A DNA stretch of 46,225 bases from Bacteroidales bacterium (GTDB taxonomy: Bacteria > Bacteroidota > Bacteroidia > Bacteroidales > UBA932): the NCBI GenBank assembly GCA_017415715.1, contig JAFQFD010000033.1:1-46225 (forward strand), in the 5' to 3' direction. Below, piece by piece: positions 16,393-25,811 of the stretch. The notes beneath the pieces are model-generated. The model saw only the letters and a list, made by a program, of their open reading frames with translations, was not told where the DNA came from and did not search any database. Numbering within the stretch: the stretch's first letter is position 1; each line of letters opens with the position of its first letter. The position numbers and the translations under genes were made by a program.

Positions 16393-19300
16393 ATGAAACG
16401 ACTCCTGTCACTGCTGGCCGGGATGCTTTCGGCCCTGGCGCTTATCAATGCCGCAGAATCCCAGACATATCTTTTCCGCATGCTCGACACCGGCAGCGGA
16501 CTGCCGGACAACAATGTCAGAAACATGACGATGCTTCCTAACGGAATGATGTGCATCCAGACTTCGTCGATGCTCAATTTCTATGACGGCACTTCGTGCA
16601 GAAGCTACAAGTATAACGCTGTGGAGATTCCGTACACGGAATACAGCGGTCAGAGCGCCACGTATTATGATGCGGCAGACGACATCATATGGTGCACGAC
16701 ACGAGACAACATATGGGTCTTCGACATGAAGACTCGAGAGTTCGAATATGACATCACAGGCAGACTGGAGAAGATGGGAGTGACCGGCGCCGTGAAGAAT
16801 CTGGTCATAGACAATGACGGAAGATACTGGTTCTTCACTGAAGACGGAAAAGTGCTCATATGCGACAGGAAAGGCCCTGCAGTGACAAAGGTCCTGCCGA
16901 AAGGCATGACTCTGCCGATAGAGATGAAGCACCATGAGGACAAGGTGTGGATGATGTCCATGAACGGAACCCTCGCCGGATATGACATGCAGCTGGAAGA
17001 CTTCAGGACCGTGCAGAACATACCTACAGTGACATCGGTGGAGTCTTCAAGCCGCATGGCGATGGACATAACATCCGAGGGAGACATCTGGCTGATGTAT
17101 GACAAGGATCTTGTCAGATATGACGCCGAACAAGAGACTTTCAGCAATGTAAGCAGCCTGCCGCCGCACAGCAGGGACCTGTATACCACCATCGCGATAG
17201 ATGGCAGGGACGACGTATGGGTCGGAACAGCACGTTCAGGCGTATCCATAATAAGCGACAACGGCTTCAAGACACAGAGCCTGCCGTATCTGGAACTGAT
17301 CGACGGCAAAAGGATATACCACCATACCGACATATCGAAGATATATACAGACGACCGCAACGGCGTGTGGATCGCAACGCTCTCGGAAGGTCTGCTGTAC
17401 TGGAACAAGGACATAATCCGCCTGAACACCATCAACAACAGCAGCATCCGCAAGGGAGACATGAACGACGAGAGCGTCAAGTGCATGGTCGAGGACGACA
17501 ACGGCAACATCTATGTCGGTACCATCCATGGTCTTCTCCTATACAATCCGAAGACTCAGGAAGTCACCGTTCCGCACAAGGAACTCAAGGACGAGCTGTG
17601 CATCAGCCTTTACAAGGACAGCATGGGAAGAATCTGGGTGGGGACATTCTACAACGGAGCCTTCTGCATCCACGGATCGGGCGTAACACACTTCAAATAT
17701 CAGGACATCTCTGTCGACATGTCTTACCAGGAGGCAAAGCCTAACTTCAACTGTGTCAGGTCTTTCTACGAAGACAGCAAGGGAAGGTTCTGGATATCTG
17801 TATACGGAGGAGTCGGCAGGTTCGACCCTGCCACGGGATTCATCACCCTTCTGAGGGAAGGTCATCCGGGACTGGAGCGATTCATGATAGTCAGAGATAT
17901 GTGCGAGGATCCTGACGGAAGGCTTTACATCTGCGGAGACAACGGAAGATTCATATACTCGATAGATGATGACCTTGTGCTGACTGACCTGAACTCTGAG
18001 GAGAGTCATATCCAGACAAGCCAGGTGCTGCTGGACAACAGGTCTCTGCTGTGGACGGCGACGACCGAAGGAGTCGGCATCCTTGACCTGAACTGCGGAA
18101 GGAGATACCAGATCGGCAGCAAGGACGGCCTGCCTGCCGGATACATCATGAGCATAGCCGAGGACGGCACCGGAAATATCTGGGTCGCATCATTCAGCCA
18201 CATCTCCAGGATAAGGCCTTCCATCGATGCTGACGGAAAGTATACTTTCGCAGTGTCCACATACGGAAAGGATGACGGTGTCGAGGCAGGCGCATTCTTC
18301 CAGAAGTCAGCCATCAGGCACAGCAACGGGCATATTTACTTCGGAGGAGCCCACGGCATATGCGAGGTCGTGCCCCAGAATCTCTATCAGGACAGGTCAT
18401 ACATCGCTCCGCTCATCACAAGGATCAATGTGGCCGGCGAGGATCTCGACACATGGGGCGAAAAACTCACTCTCAAGCACGACGAGTCATTCCTCACTTT
18501 CGAATTCTCCAACCTCAACTACGCAAACCCGAGCCATACCACCTACACCTACAAGCTTGAAAACTTCGACATGGAATGGAGGAAGGTCAATCCGGCAGGA
18601 CCGGGATTCGCCCAGTACACATATCTGGAACCGGGAAGTTATCGATTCCTGGTGAAGGCCGCCAACAACGATACGGACTGGGGAGAGACCGCAAGCATAG
18701 ACATTGTCATCCGTCCTCCGTTCTACCGGAGCATCATGGCTTATATCATATACATATGTATATTTCTTGCCATCGTCGCCGCATTCATCTACTGGCAGCT
18801 CCTGCGGACAAGGCAGAAGATCCAGGAAAACAAGGAAAAGGAGAAGGTGCGTCAGAGGGAGAAGCTGGACCAGATGAAGTTCAAGTTCTTCACCAATGTG
18901 TCGCACGAGCTGCGCACTCCTCTTTCGCTGATCATACTGCCTCTGGAGAGCATCATGAAGGAGATGAAGGACTCCCCTCTCATGCCGAAGCTGCAGACAA
19001 TGCACAACAATGCCAGCCAACTGCTGTCCATGGTCAATCACCTGCTGGACTTCAGGAAGCTTGAGATGGGAGGAGAAAGGCTCAACCTGACTTCCGGCAA
19101 CATCAGCGAATTCGTCAACAGCATCGTGCTTTCATTCAATGATGCGGCGCAGAGGAACAGCATCATTCTTTCATTCGAGGATACCTTGGAACATCCTATG
19201 ATGGTCTTCGACAGCATGCAGATGCACAAGATCGTCAACAACCTGCTTTCAAACGCCCTGAAGTTCACTCCGGAAGGAGGATTCATCAACGTAAGCCTCT

Positions 19301-20370
19301 CGCAGACAGAAGACAGGGTGATGCACCTGAGCGTCTCCGACACAGGAATAGGCATCCCTGCCAAAGACATCGGCAAGGTCTTCGACCGATTCTACCGCAG
19401 CGGCAACACCGAGCTGCGCGCCGGTTCCGGCATAGGTCTGAGCATTGTCAAGCAATATGTGGAGATGCATTCCGGCAGCATCGAAGTGCAGTCCGAGATT
19501 GGAAAGGGAACGACTTTCACAGTCCACGTACCTATGACCCTGTCTCCGGACGGCAACGAGGAAGCTGCAGTTGAACTTCAGACCGAGGAGGCTGTCGCAG
19601 AGACTGCCGGAAAGGCAGAAGGAAAGCCGCATGTGATGGTGGTCGACGACAATCCTGACTTTAGGGAATACCTTGTGGGCGAACTTTCAGAATTCTATAA
19701 TGTGACTTCAGCAGCTGACGGACGCCAGTGTCTGGACATGCTCAAGACCAGCAACGCTGAGATCATAATCTGCGACGTGATGATGCCTAACATGGACGGA
19801 TTCGAGGTCGTCAAGGCCATCAAGAACAACATTGAAACATCACATATCCCTGTGATCCTCCTTTCGGCAAGGACTTCTGAAGATGTCCGCCTGGAAGGCT
19901 ACGAGACAGGAGCCGACGCATACCTGACCAAGCCGTTCAAGCTAGACATCCTCCTGGCGCGAGTGCGGAATCTGATCGAGGAGAGAAAGAGACGTATAGA
20001 CTCCATAGCCAAGGGAGCGGAAATCTCGCCGTCGGAGGTGACCATCACCACCATTGACCAGAAGCTCATGACCCGCATCATGCAGAGCATCGAGAAGAAC
20101 ATGGACAACTCCGAATATTCTGTAGAAGAACTGTCATCAGACGTGGGAATGCACAGAATGAACCTGTACCGCAAGCTTCAGTCCATAGCCGGAATGACAC
20201 CATCGGAGTTCATCCGCACAATGAGACTGAAAAGGGCCGCCCAGCTGCTGCGGGACGACCCTAATCTGACGGTTGCGGAAGTTTCCGACATGGTCGGTTT
20301 CAATACTCCGAAATACTTCACGAAATATTTCAAGGAGATGTTCGGAGTCACTCCGTCGCAATACCGATAA
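16393..20370 (+). CDS. Hybrid two-component system sensor/regulator (HTCS)
   Basis: A one-chain regulator of 1,325 aa combining sensor and DNA-binding functions. In order: signal sequence (about 1-24), a periplasmic double beta-propeller of repeated G-x-(I/V)-W-(I/V)-x-T blades, a Y_Y_Y domain (about 698-775), a membrane helix (780-803), a histidine kinase with NVSHELRTPLS (His838), N-box HKIVNNLLSNALKFTPEGG and G-box AGSGIGLSIVKQY, a receiver domain from VMVVDDNP (about 1,080) with phospho-acceptor Asp1128 in CDVMMPNMDG, and an AraC-type helix-turn-helix (about 1,241-1,325). Such proteins bind an oligosaccharide in the periplasm and switch on the adjacent PUL. The ATG at 16,393 is chosen because it starts the signal peptide just after a good promoter; the frame is open further upstream but inside GH97. 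Confidence 0.95.
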   Translation: MKRLLSLLAGMLSALALINAAESQTYLFRMLDTGSGLPDNNVRNMTMLPNGMMCIQTSSMLNFYDGTSCRSYKYNAVEIPYTEYSGQSATYYDAADDIIWCTTRDNIWVFDMKTREFEYDITGRLEKMGVTGAVKNLVIDNDGRYWFFTEDGKVLICDRKGPAVTKVLPKGMTLPIEMKHHEDKVWMMSMNGTLAGYDMQLEDFRTVQNIPTVTSVESSSRMAMDITSEGDIWLMYDKDLVRYDAEQETFSNVSSLPPHSRDLYTTIAIDGRDDVWVGTARSGVSIISDNGFKTQSLPYLELIDGKRIYHHTDISKIYTDDRNGVWIATLSEGLLYWNKDIIRLNTINNSSIRKGDMNDESVKCMVEDDNGNIYVGTIHGLLLYNPKTQEVTVPHKELKDELCISLYKDSMGRIWVGTFYNGAFCIHGSGVTHFKYQDISVDMSYQEAKPNFNCVRSFYEDSKGRFWISVYGGVGRFDPATGFITLLREGHPGLERFMIVRDMCEDPDGRLYICGDNGRFIYSIDDDLVLTDLNSEESHIQTSQVLLDNRSLLWTATTEGVGILDLNCGRRYQIGSKDGLPAGYIMSIAEDGTGNIWVASFSHISRIRPSIDADGKYTFAVSTYGKDDGVEAGAFFQKSAIRHSNGHIYFGGAHGICEVVPQNLYQDRSYIAPLITRINVAGEDLDTWGEKLTLKHDESFLTFEFSNLNYANPSHTTYTYKLENFDMEWRKVNPAGPGFAQYTYLEPGSYRFLVKAANNDTDWGETASIDIVIRPPFYRSIMAYIIYICIFLAIVAAFIYWQLLRTRQKIQENKEKEKVRQREKLDQMKFKFFTNVSHELRTPLSLIILPLESIMKEMKDSPLMPKLQTMHNNASQLLSMVNHLLDFRKLEMGGERLNLTSGNISEFVNSIVLSFNDAAQRNSIILSFEDTLEHPMMVFDSMQMHKIVNNLLSNALKFTPEGGFINVSLSQTEDRVMHLSVSDTGIGIPAKDIGKVFDRFYRSGNTELRAGSGIGLSIVKQYVEMHSGSIEVQSEIGKGTTFTVHVPMTLSPDGNEEAAVELQTEEAVAETAGKAEGKPHVMVVDDNPDFREYLVGELSEFYNVTSAADGRQCLDMLKTSNAEIIICDVMMPNMDGFEVVKAIKNNIETSHIPVILLSARTSEDVRLEGYETGADAYLTKPFKLDILLARVRNLIEERKRRIDSIAKGAEISPSEVTITTIDQKLMTRIMQSIEKNMDNSEYSVEELSSDVGMHRMNLYRKLQSIAGMTPSEFIRTMRLKRAAQLLRDDPNLTVAEVSDMVGFNTPKYFTKYFKEMFGVTPSQYR

Positions 20371-20376
20371 CCTTGC

Positions 20377-20401
20377 AAGGCCCTGATTATTTCAGGGCTT
20401 T
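20377..20401. terminator. Hairpin between convergent regulator and araA genes
   Basis: AAGGCCCTGA (20,377-20,386) pairs with TCAGGGCTTT (20,392-20,401) with one G-T wobble and a 5-nt loop. It lies seven bases after the regulator stop and includes the araA stop codon, so it probably ends transcription from one or both sides. The T-run is short (CTTTGTT on the plus strand), so strength is uncertain. Confidence 0.55.
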
Positions 20402-21928
20402 GTTCAACATGTAGTAGATCTCGTTGATCTTCAGGTCTCTCTTGAAGCTTGAGAGAGTGGTGTCATCGTTGATGAGGAGCATCTCGATGTCTGCGATCTC
20501 TGCATAGTCCTCCCAGTATTCAGGAGTTATGTCATATGAGAAGCATGAGTGGTGAGTGCCTCCTGCCATGATCCATGCGCCTGCGCCGATCTCGAAGTTC
20601 GGCTTAGGAATCCAGAGCGCCGAAGCTACAGGAAGCTTCGGAAGCGGCTTCGGAGCGATGCACTTCACTTCATTCACTATGAGGCGGAAGCGTCCGCCCA
20701 TGTCCACCACTGTAGCAGCAACGCCATCGCCTGTCTTGCTTGTGAACACCAGGCGGGCTGTCTGCTCCTTGCGGACGCCGATGCCGAGGTGATGAACCTC
20801 GAGCTTAGGCTGAGCGTCAGCGATCAGAGGGCAGATCTCAAGCATGTGAGCCTGGAGGATGGCCGACTGCTCGCCGTTGAAGTTAAGAGTATAGTCCTCG
20901 ACGAATGAACATCCCTTAGGAAGGCCCTGGGTCATGTACCATACCGTGCGATAGAGAGCAGCTGACTTCCAGTCACCCTCGGCGCCGAAGCCGTAGCCCT
21001 CGGCCATGAGACGCTGCGAGGCCAGACCAGGAATCTGGTCGAAGCCCTTGCCGGTCTCGCCTACATTCACGTCACCAAGGTCGTCGAAGTTTGTGGTGAA
21101 TCCCTTTGCTCCTGTAGCCTGAAGGACAGCACGCAAAGTGAGCTCGGCCTTCGCCGAATTCCACACCTTCCTATATGCGACAGTCGACTTGTCTTCAAGT
21201 TCCGGAGAGTGTGCATATTCCTTGAAATACTGCTCTACAAGAGCGTCTACTGCACAATCCTCCACCTTCTCAAAGTATGTCATCACCTCGCTGAAAGGCA
21301 TATAGTCCACATGATAGCCGAAGCGGATCTCAGCCTCGACCTTGTCTCCGTCTGTCACGGCCACGTTGTTCATCTGGTCGCCGAAGCGGATGATCCTCAT
21401 GTCCTGAGAGTCCGCCCATGCTGCGGCAACCCTCTGCCATACTGCGATATGTCCAAGAGTCTTCGGATCCTTCCAGTAGCCCACTACAGTCTTGTGGTTC
21501 TTACGCATCCTGGCGAGGATGTGTCCGAATTCGCGGTCTCCATGGGCGCTCTGGTTGAGGTTCATGAAGTCCATGTCCATGGTGTCCCATGGAATCTCCT
21601 CGTTATACTGTGTGTGGAGATGCAGGAGCGGCTTGCGGAGCTTCTGCATGCCGTGGATCCACATCTTTGCAGGAGAGAATGTATGCATCCATGTGATGAC
21701 GCCGATACACTGCGGAGCAGCCTCGGCGGCCGACATCACGTCTGCAACCTCCTTTGAAGAGTTTGCTGTGCCCTTATACACGACCTTTACAGGAAGGAGG
21801 CCTGAGGCGTTCATTCCTTCCACCATCTCAGAAGAGTGTCCGTCTACTGCGACCACTGCGTCGCCGCCATAGAGGAGCTGTGCTCCGGTCACGAACCATA
21901 CTTCCAGGTTCTCATAAGCCTTGATCAT
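20387..21928 (-). CDS. araA: L-arabinose isomerase
   Basis: AraA converts L-arabinose to L-ribulose in the cytoplasm with a bound divalent metal. The length of 513 aa is normal. VWFVTGAQLLYG (10-21), GVITWMHTFSPAKMWI (76-91) and HLHTQYNEEIPWDTMDMDFM (103-122) are hallmarks. The metal and catalytic residues of the E. coli enzyme have clear counterparts: Glu317 in EGDWK, Glu344 in SFVEDYTLNF, His361 and His460 in GGTHHSC. It is the last gene of the susC-led operon, 18 bases downstream of araD, and converges with the regulator. Confidence 0.97.
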   Translation of the reverse strand: MIKAYENLEVWFVTGAQLLYGGDAVVAVDGHSSEMVEGMNASGLLPVKVVYKGTANSSKEVADVMSAAEAAPQCIGVITWMHTFSPAKMWIHGMQKLRKPLLHLHTQYNEEIPWDTMDMDFMNLNQSAHGDREFGHILARMRKNHKTVVGYWKDPKTLGHIAVWQRVAAAWADSQDMRIIRFGDQMNNVAVTDGDKVEAEIRFGYHVDYMPFSEVMTYFEKVEDCAVDALVEQYFKEYAHSPELEDKSTVAYRKVWNSAKAELTLRAVLQATGAKGFTTNFDDLGDVNVGETGKGFDQIPGLASQRLMAEGYGFGAEGDWKSAALYRTVWYMTQGLPKGCSFVEDYTLNFNGEQSAILQAHMLEICPLIADAQPKLEVHHLGIGVRKEQTARLVFTSKTGDGVAATVVDMGGRFRLIVNEVKCIAPKPLPKLPVASALWIPKPNFEIGAGAWIMAGGTHHSCFSYDITPEYWEDYAEIADIEMLLINDDTTLSSFKRDLKINEIYYMLNKALK

Positions 21929-21946
21929 ATCTTTCAGTTTTAAATG

Positions 21947-22639
21947 TTATTTCTTTTTCTGTCCATAGTATGCGCCAGGGCCATGCTTGCGGCTGAAGTG
22001 CTTCTCCACCAGCAGGCTGTTCATGGTCAGATCCGGATTGATGGCGTACGCAAGACAAGACATCTTGGCCACCTGTTCCAGAACCACTGCGTTATGCACA
22101 GCCTCCGCGCAGTCCTTGCCCCATGTGAACGGTCCATGGTTTTTAACCAGGACTCCCGGGGTGTGGACAGGGTTGATGCCCTCGAAGCGGCGTACGATCA
22201 CATTGCCGGTCTCCAGCTCGTATGCTCCCTTCACTTCCTGCTCCGACATGTCCTCGGTGCACGGAATCTCGTTATGGAAATAGTCCGCATGGGTCGTGCC
22301 TATGGCAGGAATGCCTCTGCCGGCCTGGGCCCAGGCGGTGGCGTAGGTCGAGTGCGTATGCACTACGCCGCCGATTTCCGGCCAGGCCCTGTAGAGGGCG
22401 AGGTGTGTGGGCGTGTCCGAAGACGGATTGAGGTCTCCCTCGACGATGGTTCCGTCAAGATCGACTACAACCATATCCTCCGGCTTCATTTCCTCATATG
22501 AAACTCCGCTGGGCTTGATCACAACGAGTCTTGTGTCGGGATCTATCGCCGACACGTTTCCCCATGTGAATATGACCAGCCCGTGGCGGACAAGGTCCAG
22601 ATTGGCCTTGAATACCTTTTCCTTGAGAGACTCGAGCAT
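21947..22639 (-). CDS. araD: L-ribulose-5-phosphate 4-epimerase
   Basis: AraD performs the third arabinose step, L-ribulose 5-phosphate to D-xylulose 5-phosphate, feeding the pentose phosphate pathway. The 230-aa class II aldolase-like protein shows [10 protein letters not shown] (24-33), [11 protein letters not shown] (41-51), SSDTPTH with Asp75, [14 protein letters not shown] with zinc ligands His94 and His96, and KNHGPFTWG with His168, matching the zinc site of the E. coli enzyme. It starts one base after the symporter stop, so translation is probably coupled, and is followed by araA. Confidence 0.95.
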   Translation of the reverse strand: MLESLKEKVFKANLDLVRHGLVIFTWGNVSAIDPDTRLVVIKPSGVSYEEMKPEDMVVVDLDGTIVEGDLNPSSDTPTHLALYRAWPEIGGVVHTHSTYATAWAQAGRGIPAIGTTHADYFHNEIPCTEDMSEQEVKGAYELETGNVIVRRFEGINPVHTPGVLVKNHGPFTWGKDCAEAVHNAVVLEQVAKMSCLAYAINPDLTMNSLLVEKHFSRKHGPGAYYGQKKK

Positions 22640-22640
22640 A

Positions 22641-24596
22641 TTACCAAAGTGTTATATAAAGTATCGCCGTAATGATTCCGATGCATATGGCTCCCCATGC
22701 GTATCCCTTTGTGGTGTGGAACAGCGAGAGGTCCACTGCAAGGGCCTTGGTATCCTGCTTTGTGTCGCGGGCATTCGACCAGAGCCATACTGCGTTGCAT
22801 CCTACGAGGACTCCGAAGAAGAAGAATGCCTGGAATCCTATGTCGTTGAGGTATGCGATCACGTTGTTTTCAGGCGTAGCCGATGCAGGAAGACATGCTC
22901 CCCAGATCACGACCACTGCTGCGGCAATGATGCATACAAGTCCCGAAACGCCCATGATCTTCGCCCATTTCTTCATCGTGTCCCTGTCCTTCTCCTCAGG
23001 AAGTTCGCATGAGACAAACTTGTTGTCTATGAGAGACATGATCACGAAGAAGGTGACAAGGATTATGAATATATAGCCTGCACGCAACTGGAAGGCCACA
23101 TTTCCGAGGCACAGCTTGAACAGGATGCCGAGCGGGATGGTGAGCACCGCGGTCCATACGGCCGCCCTGTTGGAAGCGCGCTTCCACAGAAGGCCGAGGC
23201 CGAACACCACGATGATGCCCGGATAGATGAATCCTGAGTATTCCTGTATGTACTGGAAGGCCTGGTCGAGGGAGCCCAGAAGCGGCTTCACCGCGATTGC
23301 GGCGACCACGAGAGCCGCGAGCGATGTCAGACGGCCCACATTCACCAGTTTCCTGTCAGATGCATCCTTGTTGATGTACTTCTTGTAGATGTCCATGGTA
23401 AAGAGGGTCGATGTACTGTTGAACATCGATGCAAGCGACGATATGATGGCTGCAGCAAGCGCAGCGAACGACAAGCCTTTCACCACAGGCGGAGCGAAGT
23501 TGCGGATAAGCCATGGATATGCGTCATCGGCCACGTCGATCGAGCCCTGAAGGCCTGCGAACGCATCTGCATTGACTGTCATGTAATATGCACAGACTCC
23601 CGGAAGAACCACGATGAACGGAATCAGGAGCTTGAGGAATCCTGCGAAGACAAGACCCTTCTGGGCCTCCTGCACGCTCTTTGCGGCCAATCCCTTCTGG
23701 ATGATGTACTGGTTGAATCCCCAGTATCCGAGGTTTGTCAGCCATACTCCTCCCACTACTGCGGCGATGCCCGGCACATTGGCGAATGCGTCGGCATTAT
23801 GGGACTGCTGGATCACCAGATGGAAGTGGGTGTCCCTGGCATAGTCTCCCGTAGTGAGTGTCGTATAGACATTCCTGAGGCCTTCCCAGGCTGCGCCGTC
23901 ACCGGCCGCCTTGAGGGCGAAGAATGCAGTCACCAGACCGCCGCCCACCAGGAAGAAGACCTGCATCACATCGGTCCATGCGACAGATGCGAGACCTCCG
24001 TAGATAGAATAGATTCCAGCGACTATGAACAGGACTACCACGATCAGCATCCTCACTGATATCTCCGCTCCGCCGAACGCGATGCTCATGCCCTGAAGGC
24101 CGAGGATCTGCTCTATGGCAAGGGCTCCGAGCCATGCCACCGAAGTGAGGTTGACAAAGATATACAGGAAGAGCCAGAGCACGGAGAATGCAAGGCCGAC
24201 TCCGTCGCTGTATCTCTCTCTGAGGAACTGAGGGATGGTGAATATCTTCTGCTTGAGCATCACAGGAAGCAGGAATTTGCCTATCACGATGAGCGTGATG
24301 GCAGCCATGACTTCATATGCCGCAGTCGCGATGCCGTCACGGAATCCCGTTCCGGACATTCCGATGAACTGTTCGGCGGAGATGTTGGCAGCAATGAGAG
24401 ACGCTCCCACTGCCCACCATGTCAATGTGTTGCCGGCAAGGAAGTAGTCGTTGGCACTTTTTTCCTGTCCCTTCTTGGTGCGTCCCAGGAAAAGTCCCAG
24501 GACCACAAGAATGACGATGTAAGCCACAAAGATGATCATGTCCACGGTCTGAAAGCCCGAGGAAGCGATCGCCTGTCCTAAATCTGAAAACTTCAT
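22641..24596 (-). CDS. Sodium/sugar symporter (SSS family), probably for L-arabinose
   Basis: A 651-residue inner-membrane transporter with about 14-15 hydrophobic helices. SSS/SGLT features are [20 protein letters not shown] (48-67), [20 protein letters not shown] (69-88), [16 protein letters not shown] and the later [20 protein letters not shown] (about 385-405), which forms the sodium site in vSGLT. The usual substrate range of this branch is hexoses and pentoses. Its place directly upstream of araD and araA makes arabinose the most likely cargo (inference from context). It follows the first alginate-lyase-family gene after 15 bases. Confidence 0.9.
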   Translation of the reverse strand: MKFSDLGQAIASSGFQTVDMIIFVAYIVILVVLGLFLGRTKKGQEKSANDYFLAGNTLTWWAVGASLIAANISAEQFIGMSGTGFRDGIATAAYEVMAAITLIVIGKFLLPVMLKQKIFTIPQFLRERYSDGVGLAFSVLWLFLYIFVNLTSVAWLGALAIEQILGLQGMSIAFGGAEISVRMLIVVVLFIVAGIYSIYGGLASVAWTDVMQVFFLVGGGLVTAFFALKAAGDGAAWEGLRNVYTTLTTGDYARDTHFHLVIQQSHNADAFANVPGIAAVVGGVWLTNLGYWGFNQYIIQKGLAAKSVQEAQKGLVFAGFLKLLIPFIVVLPGVCAYYMTVNADAFAGLQGSIDVADDAYPWLIRNFAPPVVKGLSFAALAAAIISSLASMFNSTSTLFTMDIYKKYINKDASDRKLVNVGRLTSLAALVVAAIAVKPLLGSLDQAFQYIQEYSGFIYPGIIVVFGLGLLWKRASNRAAVWTAVLTIPLGILFKLCLGNVAFQLRAGYIFIILVTFFVIMSLIDNKFVSCELPEEKDRDTMKKWAKIMGVSGLVCIIAAAVVVIWGACLPASATPENNVIAYLNDIGFQAFFFFGVLVGCNAVWLWSNARDTKQDTKALAVDLSLFHTTKGYAWGAICIGIITAILYITLW

Positions 24597-24611
24597 ATTC
24601 TGTCTGTATTG

Positions 24612-25811
24612 TTACTTCTTGTCACTGAAAAGGAATGTTCCGAAGCCGAAATGCTCATAATAGTAGCCTTCCGGACGGATCTTCTCGAGCACCTCAGCAG
24701 TGTTCGGCATTGAAAGGCCCTTCCTGTTCACATAGTGGTTGTATGGCATTTCAAACACCGGACGGAACTGGCCTCTCTTGTCCTCAGAGATGGTCTGCCA
24801 GTTGCAGTATTTGCCTGTCACGTCCTTCCACACCCTGTATGGGAGGTCATTGTGACCGGCATTGTAACGTGCCGTGTATTCGAATCCCTTCATCAGTCTG
24901 TTGTCATCGACTCCATAGAGATCGGTGCCCTGGTTCCAGGCGATCTCGCATGATACAGAAAGACATGCAAGTCCGAGCTGCACATGCGCCTGGTCGCGTC
25001 CGCTCTCCTGGCACTGTCCTGTCTCCCCGTCCACATAGTTGTAGATGGTGCCGTTGTCGTTGCCGTACTGGTAGAACTTCACGCCCTTCTCATACATCTC
25101 CTTGTCGTCAAAGAGGACTCCTGCGGCGATGTATGACATGCCCACGGATGCTCCCCAGTTGCCGTTCGAATATGCAGGCTTGGCCATGAACTCCTCAAGC
25201 ACAGGCACGAAGACATTGCGGAACATCGTGCATACCTTTGCAAACGCATCATCCGTCATACCCTGCGGATAGAGATATCTCATCATCTCTGCAGCATACA
25301 TGAACTTCACGCCCATGATGCCCGCAAGCAGCGGCTGGTCATTGCCGACAATGGCCTTCAGCGTGCCGGCATAGGCATTCAGGATTTCGACAGCCTTCTT
25401 GGCGTGACTCTCGTCACCTGTCACAGCATACATCACAGAGTTCTGATAAGCGGCATTGAAATCGCTCTCGTAGTTGCTCTGGATGGCCTGCTTTCCGTCA
25501 TATGTTCCACGATAAATCTCCTTGTACGGACCCTGAAGAGGGTAATTCGACTTCGAGTGCGCATCGGCTGCGAACTTCTCATAGCAAATATAAGCAGGTT
25601 GTTCCTGATTTGCAACTATCTCTCTCCAACGCTCTACATCCTCTGCTGTATGCAGCAGTCCAGGATGTACAAACTTATCCGGAATGACCAGACCTTCCTC
25701 CTTTTCAGAAGGAAGGTCCAGATCTACAGTTCCCTGTTTAAGGTCATTGCAGGCATTTGACATCAACATGGACATCATTGCCGCTGACATTAAAATCAGT
25801 ATTCTTTTCAT
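24612..25811 (-). CDS. Alginate-lyase-family lipoprotein (PL38-like), copy 1
   Basis: A 399-aa lipoprotein (lipobox SNAC, Cys21) made of an alpha-helical toroid of the alginate lyase superfamily. Key motifs are NGNWGASVGMSYIAAGV (216-232), CQESGRDQAHVQLGLACLSV (267-286, with Arg272 and His276) and RPVFEMPYNHYVNRKG (350-365, with Tyr and His). The ESGRDQxH signature and length fit PL38-type glucuronan lyases as I remember them, but the family must be confirmed by search. It probably cleaves a glucuronic-acid-containing backbone or side chain by beta-elimination at the cell surface. Its ATG overlaps the stop of copy 2 by one base (TAATG). Confidence 0.7.
   Translation of the reverse strand: MKRILILMSAAMMSMLMSNACNDLKQGTVDLDLPSEKEEGLVIPDKFVHPGLLHTAEDVERWREIVANQEQPAYICYEKFAADAHSKSNYPLQGPYKEIYRGTYDGKQAIQSNYESDFNAAYQNSVMYAVTGDESHAKKAVEILNAYAGTLKAIVGNDQPLLAGIMGVKFMYAAEMMRYLYPQGMTDDAFAKVCTMFRNVFVPVLEEFMAKPAYSNGNWGASVGMSYIAAGVLFDDKEMYEKGVKFYQYGNDNGTIYNYVDGETGQCQESGRDQAHVQLGLACLSVSCEIAWNQGTDLYGVDDNRLMKGFEYTARYNAGHNDLPYRVWKDVTGKYCNWQTISEDKRGQFRPVFEMPYNHYVNRKGLSMPNTAEVLEKIRPEGYYYEHFGFGTFLFSDKK

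Noticed and set aside
22641-24596. Xylose or galactose as the symporter substrate
   Set aside because: Family motifs alone cannot tell these sugars apart, but no xylose or galactose catabolic gene is present while araD and araA follow directly; arabinose is preferred by context only.
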